This document shows positions 55,780 through 64,000 of a DNA stretch of 64,000 bases, in pieces; position 1 is the stretch's first letter, and each line of letters begins with the position of its first letter. The notes under the pieces were generated by a model. That model was not told where the DNA came from, did not search any database, and worked only from the letters and a program-made list of their open reading frames with translations. A program made the position numbers and the translations under genes. The stretch covers positions 248,360 through 312,359 of the forward strand of contig CAJNDS010001491.1 of assembly GCA_905221605.1 (NCBI GenBank). The letters run 5' to 3'. This DNA is from Symbiodinium natans. Lineage: Eukaryota > Sar > Dinophyceae > Suessiales > Symbiodiniaceae.

Positions 55780-55863
55780 GGCTATCGGCCTCTAAGGCAC
55801 GAGCCTTAAGCCCAACTTCAAACAAGCGTCCATGCGCGCAAACTGGGACTCCAGGGACAAAGC
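55780..55863 (-). CDS. Terminal exon-like ORF
   Basis: ALSLESQFARMDACLKLGLR then LVP and TAG. Acceptor GGGCTACTAAG| is the end of a family B element. Confidence 0.5.
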
Positions 55864-56042
55864 CTTAGTAGCCCAGTCGCCATATTCGGGTTTAGGGTTT
55901 AGGTTTAGGGTTTAGGGTTTAAGGGTTTAGGGTTCGGGGTAACCACATCATCACAAGGGTACCCTTTTTGGGGGTTGCTTACTTTGTAAGGGAACCTCAA
56001 ACCCACAAAAGCGGGCAAAAGGGTGCCGCTGGGGCTACCAAG
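55864..56042. mobile_element. Foldback family B split by a TTTAGGG array
   Basis: Ends CTTAGTAGCCCAGT and CGCTGGGGCTACCAAG. About seven telomere-type units (55886-55940) separate GCCATATT from GTAACCACATC, where intact copies read continuously. Confidence 0.8.
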
Positions 56043-56044
56043 AA

Positions 56045-56113
56045 GCCCCACACGGGCACGCCGCAGGCTCCGCGCGGGCACCACCTGGATCAGGAGAGCA
56101 TGGAGGATGTAAG
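56045..56113 (-). CDS. Exon-like ORF, frame uncertain
   Basis: HALLIQVVPARSLRRARVGL in one frame; DPGGARAEPAACPCG in another that joins 55780-55863 in phase 0 through a GC donor. Confidence 0.35.
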
Positions 56114-56547
56114 GTTTAGGGTTGAGGGTTTAGGGCTTGGGTTTTAGGGTTTAGGGTTAGGATATAGGGTTACTGTTTAGGGTTCAGGGTTTAGCGTTTA
56201 GGGTTTAGGGTAGCGCGTATATATCTTAGGGTAGTTACATGGTCACTTCATATGGGCCCTTAAAAGGGGACCCCCTTTATAATACGCTACAAGTACAACC
56301 CCAGGGCCCATACTTCGGAACCCTTTGATGAAGGTAAGTGACATTAGGGTTTAGGGTTTAGGGTTTAGGGATATTAGATTATAGGCACTCCACCACCCTG
56401 CTGATGCCTAAGCCATCCAACCCCAAAGCTGGAGTGCATTCCTTCTTCGGTTGCGGCCGGAGGCTTCGTCTGTAGAGAGCTCGAAATCCCATTTTTTCAC
56501 ATGTTGAAACACTGTGGTCTTGCACCTTTAGGTGCATGCTCTACATG

Positions 56548-56646
56548 GGAGTTAAGGGGCCCCTACAACAGACCCCCAAAATAGTGAGATGCCCTTATCA
56601 TAACGACCCCCTATAAGGTACCCCTAATTTTCGGAAACCCCCACAT
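56548..56646. mobile_element. Foldback family E
   Basis: TGGGAGTTAAGGGGCCCC, AAATAGTGAGATGCCCTTAT, TAATTTTCGGAAACCCCCA. Confidence 0.6.
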
Positions 56647-57017
56647 GTAGGCTGCATTGGCCAGTGCAGCTTTGAGAAGCGACCATACAGGGCTTAAGAA
56701 TCTCGGGCGTCAAGCTCCGGGGACAGCTCTCTACAGCTAAGTACTAGTGGGTTTAGGGTTTAGGGTTTAAAGGGTCAAGGGTGGTTTAGGGTTTAGGGTT
56801 TAGGATTCAGGGTTTAGGGTTTGGGGCGCGCAGGCTAATGAAGCCGGTTGGTTCGGTCAATTAGTGAAACCGATAAAAGGGCTTAGGGTTTAGGGTTTAG
56901 CGATGGCTATCGCGCCTGCTTCACGGCGGACCGCTTCGACTGCAGTCGCAGCAAGCAAAGGCCACAGGCGTAGCATGAGAGGAGGGCGCATGGTGCGCCG
57001 TTGGATTTATCAGCCGA

Positions 57018-57080
57018 CGATCTCTTTCAGACACTTTCGGGCGTTTGAGCCCTCGATGAGGCATGGACCCACTGCAAACC
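57018..57080 (-). CDS. Terminal exon-like ORF
   Basis: Acceptor GTTTGCAG|TG, then GPCLIEGSNARKCLKEIVG and TGA. A neighbouring minus frame (56905-57010, CALLSCYACGLCLLRLQSKR) is also open. Confidence 0.4.
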
Positions 57081-57838
57081 CGCAAACCCACTACCTTAAG
57101 AATCCCATACCCACAGGTTGCTCTTGGATATTGTTGTTCTACATCCCCAAACCCCCTAAACCCTAAACCCTAAACCATAAACCCTAAACCCTAAACCCTA
57201 AACCCCTGCACAGGATGGTTTCTTAGGATGCAGCAGTTTGGTCCAGGGATTCGGGTGGTCCTGAGGTTTGACACCAGGACGGGAGAAACCGGGTGTTCCG
57301 GGCTTATAATATAGGGGCCTGAATAATTAGAATTGGGTTTGCGGGTTATTATAGTAGAAATACAAAGGGACCATAAGGGAGTATGATTAGTAGCCAATCC
57401 GACCCCTATATTACAGGGTTTGGGGTTCAGGGTTCAGGGTTTAGGGTTTAGGGTTTAGGGTTTAGGGTTTAGGGCTTGAGGTGGCCTATAGGTAGTGTAT
57501 TAAGGTTTGAAACCTCAGGGTTTAGAGCTTCGTGGTTGAGGGCTCTCTAGGTGGTGTACTGAGGGTTTGGGATTTCGTGTGGGAGGGTTTTCGAAATCAC
57601 GGGCCTGCTTTGGGATCCCAAGCAGGAAAATGGTAGTTTCCACACGCTAGGGTCTCCATGTATGCCCCCCAGAATCGAATGGAATAGAAGCCCCTTCAAA
57701 AGGAATCCTTCCGCACAAAAAACAACCAATCTGGCTTGCCCCAACGGCCAATATGTGAGACCAACGCACGCGTAAACCCTAAACCCCAAACCCTAAACCC
57801 TAATCCCTAAGCTCTAAACCCTAAGCCCTAAACCCCAA

Positions 57839-57915
57839 TCACTGCTCCGAGCCCGCTTGCATGCGCGGCCTCGGCAGACCCATCAAGTTGCAGCCGATGC
57901 CAAACACGCATCGGC
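57839..57915 (-). CDS. Terminal exon, unknown protein
   Basis: RCVFGIGCNLMGLPRPRMQA then GSEQ and TGA. Acceptor TCACCCAG|GC. Phase 1 in. FGIGCNL loosely recalls the GIGINV strand of biotin protein ligases; too short to assign. Confidence 0.45.
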
Positions 57916-58285
57916 CTGGGTGATTGGGTTCAGAGCCTTGGAGTCTCCAGGCATGGGTCAGGATGGGGGGGTCAGAAACCATGGCTACCCTAAACCCTAA
58001 TCCCCAAACCCTAAACCCTCAACCCTCAACCCTAAACCCTAAACCTACACCCAAAGCATGCCAAGGGGAAGATCCTGCGCCCCTTTCACCGGCCCTCAAA
58101 TGCTGGAGAGGTGTATTTGAACCCCTAAACTCAAAGGTTTAGGGTTTAGGGTTTAGGGTTTAGGGTTTAGGATTTAGGGTTTAGGGTTTAGGGTTTAGGG
58201 TCCTGACGAGACCCATGTTGATTTAAAGGGGGCTGAGAAAGAAACCCAAACCCTAAAAAAAGGGAATCATGGCCTACTCTGTGTC

Positions 58286-58357
58286 CTAGCGGCTGGTCCC
58301 ACTCCTCTTCCGCGAAGTCCTCGGCACGCGTGAAGCAAGGCCTAAGCAGGGCAGCTT
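58286..58357 (-). CDS. Exon, unknown protein
   Basis: AALLRPCFTRAEDFAEEEWD then QPL. Acceptor CCCTGAG|AA, donor CCGCTAG|GACACAG (GA), the start of a family D-like foldback. Phase 1 at both ends. Confidence 0.5.
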   Translation of the reverse strand, partial: KLPCLGLASRVPRTSRKRSGTSR

Positions 58358-58387
58358 CTCAGGGGCAGTCTGAGAGGGCAGGGGGGT

Positions 58388-58563
58388 TCGGGTTTAGGGT
58401 TTAGGGTTTAGGGTTTAGGGTTTAGGGTTTAGGCTTTAGGCTTTAGGCTTTAGGCTTTAGGCTTTAGGCTTTAGGGTTTAGGGTTTAGGGTTTAGGGTTT
58501 AGGGTTTAGGGTTTAGGGTTTAGGGTTTAGGGTTTAGGGTTTAGGGTTTAGGGTTTAGGGTGT
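58388..58563. repeat. TTTAGGG array with a (TTTAGGC)n core
   Basis: Seven TTTAGGC units (about 58427-58472) lie inside about 18 TTTAGGG units. Confidence 0.9.
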
Positions 58564-59338
58564 AGCATTGGTCAGCTGGACGCGATAGTTTGAAGACATG
58601 CCCACCCCAAGGCCACCCAATCACAACTTACGGCAAAACCAAGCCGGAGCCAGCCAAAACCAGCCAGCCATTCAACATTTTTCTGCGTCGGATTAGCTAC
58701 ATGGCGAAAGTGTGGTTATGCAATGAAGCCTTATGAAAAACATGCCCAGAAGCTTGCGTTCAGGACATGTAAAGAAACTACAGCCAAAACAAATTAGGTT
58801 TTGCGTTGGGGGAGTCTTCGGCCGGAGGGCCTTCTCATTGTTTTCTTTTTTCTCTATGTCGGATTGTCGGAGAAGCAAAAAAGGCTCAGAATTGGTCTGG
58901 GACTGGTCTGAAGCCCAAAAAGGCTCAGAAATGGTCCGGGAGGCCAAACTTTCCTCCCTTGAAGGGGGGGTCAGAGTTTTGACCAAGGGGGGTCTCCGAA
59001 TACTGTTTTGCTTTGAAAAATTGAAAAATACGACCCCCCCTTGACCAAAACTAGGCAGTGAAAAGGTCGCAGGGGTGGCCCTTCAACAGAATTATGGCTT
59101 TCGAAGGTTTTGGAGGCCAAATGGAGGGGTTCCGTTGACTCTGGGAGGGTTTAAGGTCCTCCTGCCTTTACTGGAAGGGTTTAAGGCCCCCCCCCCGCCT
59201 CCTTTACTGGGAAAGGTTTTTAGGCCCTTGCTTACTGGGAGGGTTTAGGGGCGGACTTCCGACAGCAGAAAAATCTAGGGTTTAGGGTAATAAAATATAC
59301 TTAGGGACTATGCTAGGCGACTCTAGCTTGGCGACCCC
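58564..59338. other. Unique DNA with tandem pieces, no firm gene
   Basis: A 103-codon plus frame (58733-59044) contains duplicated AAAAAGGCTCAGAA segments. 59120-59250 has three copies of a GGGAGGGTTTAAGG / CTTTACTGG unit. No splice support. Confidence 0.4.
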
Positions 59339-59402
59339 TCAGGGGTGCGGCTGCAGGCTCTGCAGCTCAGCAGAGCCTGCCATGGTCTCGCTGAACGCTC
59401 GA
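59339..59402 (-). CDS. Terminal exon, unknown protein
   Basis: RAFSETMAGSAELQSLQPHP and TGA. Acceptor GGCGCAG|T. Phase 2 in. Confidence 0.45.
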
Positions 59403-59429
59403 CTGCGCCCACTCACCCACAGAAGGAGA

Positions 59430-60330
59430 GGGGTGGTGGGCGGGTTTAGGGTTTCGGGTTTAGGGTTTAGGCTTTAGGGTTTAGGGTTTAGGGTATAGAT
59501 TCATGGGGTTTAGGGTTCAGGGTTTAGCGTGTCAGGCCCAGTGATTCAGGGTTTTTTGGACTCGGGTTTGAAGGCTTTCGGGCTTGTAAGAGGTTCTGAG
59601 TAGGTTTCGGGCGTCGAATTCCCTGATCTGGCTGTACTTGGGCCAGGTTTTGTTGGTTCTTTATTTTGGGTGCCGGGGGAATCGGACGAGGAGGACTTCG
59701 GCTTTCTTAGGGCTTAGGACTAAGGGTTCAAGGTCTAGGGTTTAGGGCAGGGCTTCCATGGTTCAGAGGTTGATGGAGCCTCGCCCTTGGCGATTATGGT
59801 TTAAGTTCCGAGGAGTGGGGGACGAAATAAAGGTCTGTGGGCAAAGGCATTTAGCACCTTGGCTTGGACCCTAAGCCCTAAGCCCTAAATACACCCCCAA
59901 TCCCATGTTTAAGGTAGGCTTGGGGCTCCGAACGTAAAGACACCGAAAATCACCAAAAGGCAAAAAAAACTAAAGCCCGCCCAAACCCCAAACAAAAACA
60001 TGCCAGAAACCCGAAAGACCTACATCCCGTTAAGCCCTAATCAAACCCTTACACCCCTAAACCCTTAAAGCCTTAAAGCCTTAAACCCTGAAACCCTAAA
60101 ACCCTTAAACCCTTAAACCCTCAACCCCTGAACCCCTACACCCCCGAAACCCTAAACTCTTGCACGCTGGGGATGCCACTTCAGGGGCCCCGTGAAGTGG
60201 ATGGACCGAATCTCGGAGGGTGTTGGGGATTGTTTAGGGGTGCAGGGTTCTAGGGATGTCGGGGTTCAGGGTTTACTGGTACTTGAAAGTGCGTGGGCGT
60301 GGAAGCGTGAAGCGTAGAGCAACTGTAGAC
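59430..60330. other. No clear gene
   Basis: TTTAGGG-derived pieces at 59445-59530, unique filler, then AAACCCT/CCTTAAAGC low complexity at 59990-60160. Confidence 0.5.
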
Positions 60331-60331
60331 A

Positions 60332-60442
60332 TAGGGGGTTTTACGAAAATAGGGGAGCCCTTTTATAAACCCCCAAATAGTAGGGTTCCCTTAGAATAAG
60401 GACCCCAAGAAGGTACCCTTAATTTCGGAATCCGCCATATAC
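60332..60442. mobile_element. Foldback family E
   Basis: AGGGGGTTTTACGAAAATAGG, CAAATAGTAGGGTTCCCTTA, TTAATTTCGGAATCCGCC. Next to a short minus piece (60466-60514, KVDPQIPPPFDAPAV). Confidence 0.65.
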
Positions 60443-60589
60443 CCTTCTGTACCTACGCACTGCAGGCGCGTCAAACGGGGGCGGAATCTGTGGGTCCACT
60501 TTCTACAGGCAGCTTGCGTACTTAAAGCCCCTTGTTGACCCTCAACCTTCAACCCTAAACCCTAAGCCCTAAGCCCGAAGTCCTAAACC

Positions 60590-60688
60590 TAAACCCTAAA
60601 CCCTAAACCCTAAACCCTAAACCCTAAACCCTAAACCCTAAACCCTAAACCCCTAAACCCTAAACCCTAAACCCTAAACCCTAAACCC
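60590..60688. repeat. CCCTAAA array
   Basis: About 13 units with one octamer. Confidence 0.95.
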
Positions 60689-60692
60689 AAGA

Positions 60693-60774
60693 CCGTTCCT
60701 GCGGCTTTGGCTTTTGTACTTGAGGTGCGGAGGATGGCCCTCAACACTGGAACCCTCAAACGGCTGCGACCCTC
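60693..60774 (+). CDS. Exon-like ORF, strand uncertain
   Basis: KTVPAALAFVLEVRRMALNT then GTLKRLRPSGL and TAG on plus. A minus frame (FEGSSVEGHPPHLKYKSQSR) is also open. Confidence 0.3.
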
Positions 60775-60988
60775 AGGGCTTTAGGGGGCTGACTGGTTTA
60801 GGGTTTAGGGTTTAGGGTTTAGGGTTTAGGGTTTAGGGTTTTTGGGTTGTGGGTTGTGGGTTTTGGGTTTACCGGCAAGGGGCCCGGTAAAGGGTTCAGG
60901 GTCGAGTGATTTCATGCCTTTGGTAATTATAAGGTCCCTAAGCCTGCATGCCCCCCTCACCGACAGCACCGACCGTACAGTCCGGGTA

Positions 60989-61105
60989 TGTTAACGCCCA
61001 CCTGACATGTGCCCACCCCAACCCTGGAAAACAGATAGGATAGCACCAATCTCACCAGGGCGGGCGGATGCGCCTGCCTTAAGGGCTACAGGCTGAGTTC
61101 AAACA
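60989..61105 (+). repeat. TRIM 5' LTR
   Basis: 117 bp. Shares ATGTGCCCACCCCAACCCTG and CTTAAGGGCTACAGGCTGAG with the 3' LTR, and has a small insertion near its middle. Confidence 0.8.
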
Positions 61106-61567
61106 CCCCCCTGCCACGAGACGAGTGGCCCAACGAACGAAGCCTCAGGCCCTTTCCCTTCACGTAAGCTGCAGGCCCAAAACCCCCCCCCACCCTCAGA
61201 GCCAGGCAACGGTACACCCACGAACATTATGCAAGCCCCGGGGCATCAGCAACACGGCGAGTTATCCTCTCGATACGCTCAAGTTGAGCCCCAGTCCCAA
61301 CTCAGCGGTAAGGTCCCTCTTGCCCGGCTGATGGACCAGCGGAATGGTCGAAGGCAGAAGCACACCCATCCATAGCCTTTTGCAAGACCTGTGCAGTAGA
61401 CAACTTAAAGTCCAGGGGGCCTGCCAGAGGGGCTTGCCGGAAGGTTGTCCGGGGAGCCTGCCAAGGGGCCCGCTGAAGACATACTGCAAGGGCATGCATA
61501 ACCGGCAACACCACCAACCCAAGATCAATCCAACCGCCATGTGCCAAAGAGCCCTCCCAAATGCCGG

Positions 61568-61745
61568 GGAAAAGCCACCGTTGTTAACGTCCTCGGGAAG
61601 ACGGCCCATAGGTCTTGTTTAACGTCCTACCAGGGCCCGTGACGGCCCGGATGGTATCCAGGGAAAAGCCACCGCTGTTAACGTCCTCGGGAAGACGATC
61701 CATAGGCCTTATTTAACGTTCTACCAGGACCCAGGACGGCCCAAA
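61568..61745 (+). repeat. Tandem duplication inside the TRIM
   Basis: Two units of about 90 bp beginning GGGAAAAGCCACCG. They contain TGTTAACGTCC, similar to the LTR start. Confidence 0.85.
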
Positions 61746-61823
61746 CAGAAAGAGACGAACCAAGGGACAAGACGAGCAGACATAACCAAGCAGTGCTCAG
61801 CCGGAGAGGCCAAGGCTCTTAAC

Positions 61824-61959
61824 TGTTAACGCCCACCTAAAACAAGAAAACCAGCCAAACAAAACAACATGTGCCCACCCCAACCCTGGGAGACAGATAG
61901 GATAGCACCAATCTCACCAGGACGCGCCTGCCTTAAGGGCTACAGGCTGAGTTCAAACA
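61824..61959 (+). repeat. TRIM 3' LTR
   Basis: 136 bp. Like the 5' LTR but with about 28 extra A/C-rich bases after the first 16. Confidence 0.8.
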
Positions 61960-62179
61960 GGGTACAAACCCAAAAACCCTCAACCCAGGCTTGGGGCTTA
62001 ATTTAGGGGTTTGTAGCTACGCAGCCCTGCCTAGCCGAAACTTGAACCTCAAACCGTGACTTCTAGGAACTGCTTCTTACTTCGGAGCATCGCCACATGG
62101 CACGCGCCTGCAACAAGCCTGCCTGCCCTATACCCTTTATCCTAAACCCTAAAGCCTGAACCCTAAACCCTGAACCCTA

Positions 62180-62255
62180 AGTTCATGTGAGGCCGCCACT
62201 CGGCTCCAGTTCCAGGATGCTCGGTTCAGATCATAGACTCGGGCGTTGACCTGAA
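62180..62255 (-). CDS. Exon, unknown protein
   Basis: Acceptor GTCTGAG|A, then VIQVNARVYDLNRASWNWSR and VAASHE. Strong coding look. Donor near CTTAGGGTT not certain. Confidence 0.5.
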
Positions 62256-62446
62256 TGACTCTCAGACGCAAGGCGTCGGGTTTCGGATCTTTCGGGCTCT
62301 TTACCCCTAAGCTGCAAACCTGTAAAGGCCAAACGCCCAGACAAAAGCCACCTTAAAAACCCCATAGAAGACCTTAGCACAAGGGCTAAAACACCCTTTA
62401 AACAACCCAAGCGCCGGCTAAAACAAAAAAAAAGCGCGCACACACA

Positions 62447-62478
62447 CTCATATATATGTATATATATATATATATACC
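62447..62478. repeat. (TA)n microsatellite
   Basis: ATATATGTATATATATATAT run. Confidence 0.97.
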
Positions 62479-62552
62479 GTATACCCGCAGTAAAAACAAA
62501 AAACAGCAAAACAAGCGCCACAAACAATGGGCCGTGACAACCAACAAAAAAC

Positions 62553-62628
62553 CATCGCGCCCCAGACAGAAAGCTCCGGACGTTATCCATGAAGTGGTCC
62601 AGCGCGTTAAAGTCGGGAAAGGCAGCTC
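62553..62628 (-). CDS. Exon, unknown protein
   Basis: AAFPDFNALDHFMDNVRSFL then SGAR. Acceptor GACTGAG|GA, donor GCGATG|GTTTTT. Phase 1 in, 2 out. Confidence 0.55.
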
Positions 62629-63070
62629 CTCAGTCGGCCAGAAGACGTTTTTTCCTATTTGTAAAGGGGGCGCATAGGGCTTGAGGGGATATAGGAGTTT
62701 AAGAGGGCTCTCTGATTTTTTCCTTGTCTGCAGGGTTTAAGAGTTCGGGGCTTGGGGTTTCGGAGCCTTGGGCTTAGGGATTCAGAGTCTCTACAGGGCT
62801 CCAGAGTATAGGACTTCATGGTGAAGAGTCTTGGGATGAGAAGTGGGGTAAGTATAGTTCTATCTACCTATCTATATATATATATATGTGTGACCTGAAT
62901 TAGGCTACTTCTACCCCTCCTTATCACTACCCTGAGAACCTCTGTTTGGTGTTTAGCGCCCAGTGTGAACGAGGCTTCGGGGCTTTTCAAAGTTCAATTC
63001 GCCTTCTTAGAGGAAGCCCCCAAAAAGGGTACCCCCAATGTAGGTAAAACCCCATAAACCTCTGTCTTAC

Positions 63071-63124
63071 CTGGCATGAGGCTCGGGCTCAACAGCGGCT
63101 GCACTCCCCCGGAAGCGCTGCCTT
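63071..63124 (-). CDS. Exon, unknown protein
   Basis: GSASGGVQPLLSPSLMP. Acceptor ACCCACAG|AA, strong donor ATGCCAG|GTAAGAC. Phase 1 at both ends. Confidence 0.5.
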
Positions 63125-63233
63125 CTGTGGGTCTAAGGGGTCTGAGGGTTCAAGGGGGGTAGAGGGCTCAAGGGCTTGGGGCTTAAGGTTTGGCCGGTTT
63201 AGTCGCGGTCGCCCTTCTAAGAATGCACAAACC

Positions 63234-63404
63234 TTGGGGACGAAATGAACCCTCAAATTGGGGTCATATACCCTGCACAACTCTAATTCCTATTAAGGTA
63301 TATGAACCTTTTAAACCCTTTTAGGGTTCGGTCGTATAACTGCTATATTTCCTATTAAGGTATACGAACCTTTTAAACCCTTTTAGGGTTCATTATGTCC
63401 CCTA
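63234..63404. mobile_element. Foldback family H with internal duplication
   Basis: GGGGACGAAATGAACCCTCA and AGGGTTCATTATGTCCCC ends. TATTAAGGTATA(T/C)GAACC with following CCCTTTTAGGGTTC occurs twice. Confidence 0.75.
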
Positions 63405-63488
63405 AACCCTAAACCCCTAACCCCTAACCACTAAACCCTAAACCCTAAACCCTAACCCTTCCAAGGAAAGGGCCAGGTATGTAGTTAC

Positions 63489-63554
63489 CAGTTGAATCTG
63501 CAGCCTATCGAGGGCGCCAGCTGCAGGAGCCGCCGAAACGTTGCCTGAGGCATG
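63489..63554 (-). CDS. Exon, unknown protein
   Basis: 22 codons, HASGNVSAAPAAGALDRLQI then QL. Acceptor CTTTGAG|CAT, donor CAACTG|GTAACT. Phase 0 at both ends; the frame is also open upstream (LHIFE). Confidence 0.5.
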
Positions 63555-64000
63555 CTCAAAGATGTGCAGTTTGGGGATTAGGGTTTAGGGCTCAGGGTTT
63601 GGGGTTTAGGGCCTAAACCCCGCCACCAAAAACCCGATAACCCCCCCTTAACCGCCCGAATAGCCACAACATGAAGACTTATGAAGCATAGCATTCATGA
63701 GTGAACTTGGAAGACGTGAGGTCATGGAGCCTTGCGTGCCCCCCCCCCCCTCCCTAAGTCCTGAGTCCATGAAACATATCGGCATTGCTATGGATCCCTG
63801 AGGTTGAAGGTTTAAGGTTTGAGGTTTAGACTTTGGGGTATAGGGTTTCGGATGTCGGTAGCCACCGCGAACTCGGCCCCTGTATGAGGCATCCGGCAAA
63901 AGACAGTCTCAGAGATGGCGACTGAGGGCATAGGACATAGGATCCCTTTGACTTATCTCGCTTACTTTTACCCTATACTAGGTATGCCACGCAACCATCC

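Larger units (their letters stand above)
60989..61959 (+). mobile_element. TRIM-like LTR element, 971 bp
   Basis: Direct terminal repeats starting TGTTAACGCCCACC and ending GAGTTCAAACA (TG...CA), flanked by GGGTA on both sides. Internal region about 718 bp with no gag or pol. A primer-binding site was not recognised. Non-autonomous LTR retrotransposons of this size are called TRIMs. Confidence 0.8.

Noticed and set aside
58733-59044. 103-codon plus ORF
   Set aside because: Contains tandem nucleotide duplications and poly-purine bias; no domain or splice evidence.
1-64000. Dinoflagellate spliced-leader sequence (CCATTTTGGCTCAAG-like)
   Set aside because: Looked for on both strands by eye; none noticed, so it was not used as evidence for the organism.

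Overview
The window looks like nuclear DNA of a dinoflagellate (an alveolate alga or a parasitic relative). The call is an inference, about 75% sure. It rests on plant-type telomere heptamers (TTTAGGG), introns whose 5' ends read GT, GC or GA with AG|G-like junctions, GC-rich third codon positions, blocks of same-strand genes, and a very large LINE. There are no bacterial-style genes.

From 1438 to 10766 lies an apparently full-length non-LTR retrotransposon (minus strand) with a 12-bp target duplication, a short-repeat 3' tail, a coiled-coil ORF1 and a 2988-codon frame carrying RNase H, endonuclease, reverse transcriptase and zinc fingers.

Most of the rest is split genes. Exons of about 10-60 codons alternate with introns of about 46-330 nt. 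The introns are made largely of telomere repeats, or of 80-200 bp inverted-repeat (foldback) elements, or both. Exons fall into strand blocks: minus about 1-19 kb, plus 19.4-20.8, minus 21.6-24.3, plus 25-36.4, minus 36.6-41.6, plus 42-44.5, minus 45.6-63.6 kb. Gene models that join with matching reading phases include an FkbM-type methyltransferase (11369-15503), a second class I SAM methyltransferase (17770-18964), a two-exon minus ORF (16582-16867), plus-strand genes at 20474-20801, 25047-25702, 27698-28166, 28589-28872 and 36093-36430, a coiled-coil gene (36591-38182), and minus pairs at 46019-46591 and 51568-51961. Most other products were not recognised.

The main point of interest is how the introns arise. 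A (TTTAGGG)n array carries its own GT donor (G|GTTTAG) and AG acceptor (TTTAG|G). Several introns are little else, and two introns are bracketed by 24-28 bp duplications of the exon, as if inserted. Foldback families end in bases that supply GC donors and AG acceptors, and some copies have a telomere array nested inside. This resembles known introner elements, but I know of no described case of telomere repeats doing this job. The window also holds a hAT-like MITE family with an 8-bp target duplication, a 971-bp TRIM-like LTR element (60989-61959), telomere-variant arrays and simple repeats. All exon models were read by eye and need transcript support. Several exon-sized pieces are open on both strands, and those carry low confidence.
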